In this document: positions 4,780 to 7,030 of the stretch, piece after piece
How positions within the stretch are numbered: position 1 is the stretch's first letter
Layout: each line of letters starts with the position of its first letter
DNA from: an uncultured Lachnospiraceae bacterium
GTDB lineage: Bacteria; Bacillota; Clostridia; Lachnospirales; Lachnospiraceae
Direction: 5' to 3'
Assembly: GCA_946630645.1 (NCBI GenBank)
Contig: CAMOZD010000064.1
Location: forward strand, 1 to 7,030
Length of the DNA: 7,030 nucleotides
Position numbers and translations under genes: made by a program
Notes under the pieces: generated by a model
Seen by the model: the letters and a program-made list of their open reading frames with translations, nothing else
Told to the model about the DNA's origin: nothing
The model's database searches: none

Positions 4780-5739
4780 ATGTTTCAAGAATTAGAACAG
4801 GGTTTAAAAGAAAAATTTCCAACGATCGTCTACCCGGAAGGAACAGACTACCGCATCCAGCAGGCAGCCGAAAAACTTAGCAGGAATGATATTGTCCATG
4901 TCATCCTTCTGGGCAATCCGGAAGAGATAAAGGCTGCCGCAGAGGAACACGGCTACGACATCAACAAATGTGAGATCATCGATCCCGAAAATTATGATGA
5001 CATCGAGAACATGGTCCAGACCATGGTTGCCCTGAGAAAGGGCAAGATGACAGAAGACCAGGTAAGGGCTAACCTGAAGAAGACCAACTATTTCGGGACC
5101 ATGCTGGTCAAGATGGGCAAGGCAGACTGCCTTCTGGGCGGAGCCACCTACTCTACGGCAGATACGGTCCGTCCGGCTCTGCAACTGATCAAGACCAAGC
5201 CCGGCAACAAGATTGTAAGCTCCTCCTTCATCATGATCAAGGGCCAGAAGAAATTATGTTTCTCGGACTGCGCGATCAATATCAAGCCCAATGTGGAAGA
5301 GCTGGCTGAGATTGCCATTGAAAGTGCCAAGACAGCCGATACCTTCGGCATCGTTCCCCGTGTTGCCATGCTTTCCTACTCCACTCTTGGATCAGGCAAA
5401 GGCGAGGACGTGACAAAGATGGCAGAGGCTACCGCCAGGGTCAGGGAGCTTGCTCCTGATCTTTATGTGGAAGGTGAGATTCAGTTTGACGCCGCCATTG
5501 ACATGGCTGTCGGCAAGCTTAAAGCACCGGGTTCCAAGGTGGCAGGCCGGGCCAATGTTTTCATTTTCCCGGATATTAATGCCGGCAATATCGCCTACAA
5601 AGTGGCAGCCCGTCTGGCAGGCTACGAGGCCATCGGCCCCGTACTTCAGGGATTGAATGCTCCTGTCAATGATTTAAGCCGTGGCTGTAATGCCGACGAG
5701 GTCTACAAGATGTCCCTTGTCACTGCTGCCTTAAGCTGA
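4780..5739 (+). CDS. pta: Phosphate acetyltransferase (phosphotransacetylase)
   Basis: Converts acetyl-CoA and phosphate to acetyl phosphate and CoA, the first step of the acetate kinase route that yields ATP in fermenting clostridia; cytoplasmic. The 319-residue product matches the short, single-domain class of Pta in length and along its whole length: YPEGTDYR (18-25), GGATYSTADTVRPAL in the middle, SYSTLGS (199-205), FPDINAGNIAYK, and the C-terminal NDLSRGCNADEVY with Ser300-Arg301, equivalent to the CoA/phosphate-site Ser-Arg of characterised enzymes. In-frame starts exist at TTG 4753, ATG 4762 and ATG 4780. I chose 4780 because GGAGG (4770-4774) lies 5 bases before it and the length fits the family; the GGAG at 4755-4758 is only 3 bases from the ATG at 4762. 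It appears monocistronic: a promoter precedes it, a terminator follows, and no acetate kinase gene lies downstream. Confidence 0.95.
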   Translation: MFQELEQGLKEKFPTIVYPEGTDYRIQQAAEKLSRNDIVHVILLGNPEEIKAAAEEHGYDINKCEIIDPENYDDIENMVQTMVALRKGKMTEDQVRANLKKTNYFGTMLVKMGKADCLLGGATYSTADTVRPALQLIKTKPGNKIVSSSFIMIKGQKKLCFSDCAINIKPNVEELAEIAIESAKTADTFGIVPRVAMLSYSTLGSGKGEDVTKMAEATARVRELAPDLYVEGEIQFDAAIDMAVGKLKAPGSKVAGRANVFIFPDINAGNIAYKVAARLAGYEAIGPVLQGLNAPVNDLSRGCNADEVYKMSLVTAALS

Positions 5740-5777
5740 CAGAAACTCATGCAAAAGAACATATAACCAAAAAATAT

Positions 5778-5840
5778 AAAAGGCCATGATGAACTTTGAA
5801 ACCCAGCATAGGAATCCGGTCCCCTCATCATGGTCTTTTT
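5778..5840 (+). terminator. Bidirectional intrinsic terminator between pta and the convergent gene
   Basis: GGCCATGATGA (5782-5792) pairs with TCATCATGGTC (5825-5835), 11 base pairs with one G-T, extended by four A-T pairs (5778-5781 with 5836-5839) and followed by T. The loop is long (32 bases). Read on the minus strand, the stem is followed by TTTT and then ATATTTTTT, so it should also stop transcription of the gene ending at 5896. Confidence 0.8.
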
Positions 5841-5852
5841 CATGGTCTTTTT
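5829..5852 (+). repeat. 12-base direct tandem duplication within the pta terminator
   Basis: CATGGTCTTTTT occurs twice back to back (5829-5840 and 5841-5852). The first copy contains most of the right arm and T-run of the terminator stem, so the second copy offers a shorter alternative right arm with its own T-run, followed by a further T. It looks like a small slippage duplication. Confidence 0.85.
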
Positions 5853-5868
5853 TCATGTTTCTCTTGAT

Positions 5869-5892
5869 GCCGGACTCCTTTGCAAGTCCGGC
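5869..5892 (-). repeat. Hairpin immediately after the convergent membrane-protein gene
   Basis: GCCGGACT (5869-5876) and AGTCCGGC (5885-5892) are perfect inverted copies around an 8-base loop, beginning 3 bases past the minus-strand stop codon. No T-run follows on the minus strand, so it is more likely an mRNA 3'-end stabiliser or pause ahead of the true terminator at 5778-5840. Confidence 0.55.
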
Positions 5893-5895
5893 TCC

Positions 5896-6966
5896 TTAAT
5901 ATATCTTTTTCTGGTAGTGGTAACAGATCCTTCCCTCTTTCAGACTGCCATCTTCCCAGATGCCTTCCTTATAGATCTGCCAGCCATCATCCCCGGTCTC
6001 CTCCGCCGGCAGCCTGGCAAATCCTCTCACCATCTTTCCATCCTCGAAATCCGCATCACAAAGCAGGTTCCCTTCCGGATTCCTTACCGTATAATGATTA
6101 TCCTTCCAGTCAAAAGAATCCAGGCCATTGCGGTAGCGCCTGTGGAAACCCATGCGGAACTTCCTTCCGGTCAGCTGGTGAAAAAGATCAAGCACATCCT
6201 TTGAAAGTATGGATCCGTAGCGGATACCTTCTTTATGAAGCTCTTTTCCATAATAGGGATAGAAGGGCATCATGGAATCAAAAAGCAGCTGCTCCAGGTC
6301 TGTGTCCTCTCCAGCCCCGACCCTGATCCGGTCCTCTTGCTTCTCAAAGCAGACAGCATCCCTGAAGGAAGAAAGGATCTGCTTCTGCCGGTCCTGGAGA
6401 CCCTGAAGAATCTCTTCATAATACTTGTCCACTGAAAGGGAAAGACTCCCAAGCTCCTTAAGCTGTCCCAGTTCTCCCTGGACCCAGCTGTTACTGACCA
6501 GTCTGAGGCCCTTATTGATACAATCATAGATTTCTGAGGCCGCTTCCTCTTTCTCTGTCCTGACGGGGCGGGGTCTGGCATTTTTCTTCATGCCGGTCTC
6601 CGTCTCCTGCCCGGTCCGGGCTTCCCGTCTCTGATCATGGTCCGCCTCCCCGGCTGGGGCCCGGTCTTTGGCTTGTCTGCCAGACCGGTCTTGCGCCCGG
6701 CTCCCGGCCTGGTTCCCATCATTAATTCCAATCCGGTCTTCAGCCCTTCCTCCGGCTGAAAGAATCTCTTTGCCGGACGGGTTCTCAGAGGCCTGACCCG
6801 CTGACGTCTGTCCGCCAGGTCCTGTCTGTCCCAGGAACCCGGATCCCCCCCTGACCATACTTCCCGCTTTTTTCTCTGCCGCTCCGGCCGGATCCTCTTT
6901 TCTTTTTGACAGAAACAGCAGACACAAAACCGCCAGAAGCAAAATAACTACAACTAAAAATACCAT
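5896..6966 (-). CDS. Membrane-anchored protein with long low-complexity linker and unrecognised C-terminal domain
   Basis: A 356-residue protein I do not recognise. Residues 2-19 form one hydrophobic membrane helix with no charged residue before it and KRK (21-23) directly after, which by the positive-inside rule would put the rest in the cytoplasm. Residues about 24-140 are a Gly/Ala/Arg/Asp/Glu-rich, probably disordered linker with loosely repeated RAEDR (74-78), RAQDR (90-94) and QAKDR (98-102). Residues about 140-356 look folded: helical first (EIYDCINKGLRLVSNSW onwards), then beta-rich and aromatic near the end (NHYTVRNPEGNLLCDADFEDG and WQIYKEGIWEDGSLKEGRI). The last segment faintly resembles MORN-type repeats, too weakly to assign. 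The ATG at 6966 follows AGGAGG (6975-6980) by 8 bases. The linker codes in GC-rich DNA with many CCGGTC words. It has its own likely promoter and converges on pta, so context gives no function. Confidence 0.82.
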   Translation of the reverse strand: MVFLVVVILLLAVLCLLFLSKRKEDPAGAAEKKAGSMVRGGSGFLGQTGPGGQTSAGQASENPSGKEILSAGGRAEDRIGINDGNQAGSRAQDRSGRQAKDRAPAGEADHDQRREARTGQETETGMKKNARPRPVRTEKEEAASEIYDCINKGLRLVSNSWVQGELGQLKELGSLSLSVDKYYEEILQGLQDRQKQILSSFRDAVCFEKQEDRIRVGAGEDTDLEQLLFDSMMPFYPYYGKELHKEGIRYGSILSKDVLDLFHQLTGRKFRMGFHRRYRNGLDSFDWKDNHYTVRNPEGNLLCDADFEDGKMVRGFARLPAEETGDDGWQIYKEGIWEDGSLKEGRICYHYQKKIY

Positions 6967-6995
6967 TATACTCTCCTCCTTTAACCTACATATAT

Positions 6996-7023
6996 AATAT
7001 AAAATATTTCAGGAAAAATCCAA
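6996..7023 (-). promoter_or_regulatory. Possible promoter of the membrane-anchored protein gene
   Basis: On the minus strand, TTGGAT (7018-7023) and TATATT (6996-7001, five of six) lie 16 bases apart; the -35 matches only TTG. Transcription would start near 6989, leaving a short leader of about 22 bases. The area is very AT-rich, so the exact hexamers are uncertain. Confidence 0.4.
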
Positions 7024-7030
7024 TACTTTC

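Overview
The window looks like a chromosomal segment of a Clostridia bacterium, most likely Lachnospiraceae. This rests on the composition (near 50% GC, AT-rich intergenic DNA), strong GGAGG-type ribosome sites and, above all, a purine pathway in which the last two steps are made by a PurO-type IMP cyclohydrolase and a stand-alone AICAR formyltransferase instead of the usual fused PurH. No RNA gene, transposon, CRISPR array or phage gene was seen. All assignments come from reading the translated sequence, without database searches.

Layout. Positions 1-1192 (minus strand): purO followed by a stand-alone AICAR formyltransferase that runs off the left edge. A divergent promoter region (about 1193-1390) separates them from a plus-strand pair at 1391-3167: a predicted lipoprotein with four 33-bp in-frame repeats, then a CYTH/CyaB-like triphosphate-binding enzyme. 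Converging on this pair, on the minus strand, is a second pair (4224 to 3224): a secreted SH3b-NlpC/P60 peptidoglycan hydrolase and a small acidic protein of unknown function. A 555-base gene-free region (4225-4779) holds the divergent promoters for the hydrolase and for pta, plus several inverted repeats. Plus-strand pta (4780-5739) ends at a hairpin that should stop transcription from both sides. It is shared with a convergent minus-strand gene (6966 to 5896) for a membrane-anchored protein with a long low-complexity linker and an unrecognised C-terminal domain.

Functionally this is mostly housekeeping DNA: IMP synthesis, the phosphotransacetylase step of acetate production, and cell-wall hydrolysis, interleaved with envelope proteins of unknown role. 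The unexplained parts are the repeat-bearing lipoprotein linked to a CYTH enzyme, the small acidic partner of the NlpC/P60 hydrolase with its long structured leader, and the membrane-anchored protein at the right end. I see no strong evidence of a new multi-gene system; these three loci are the best candidates for undescribed biology.
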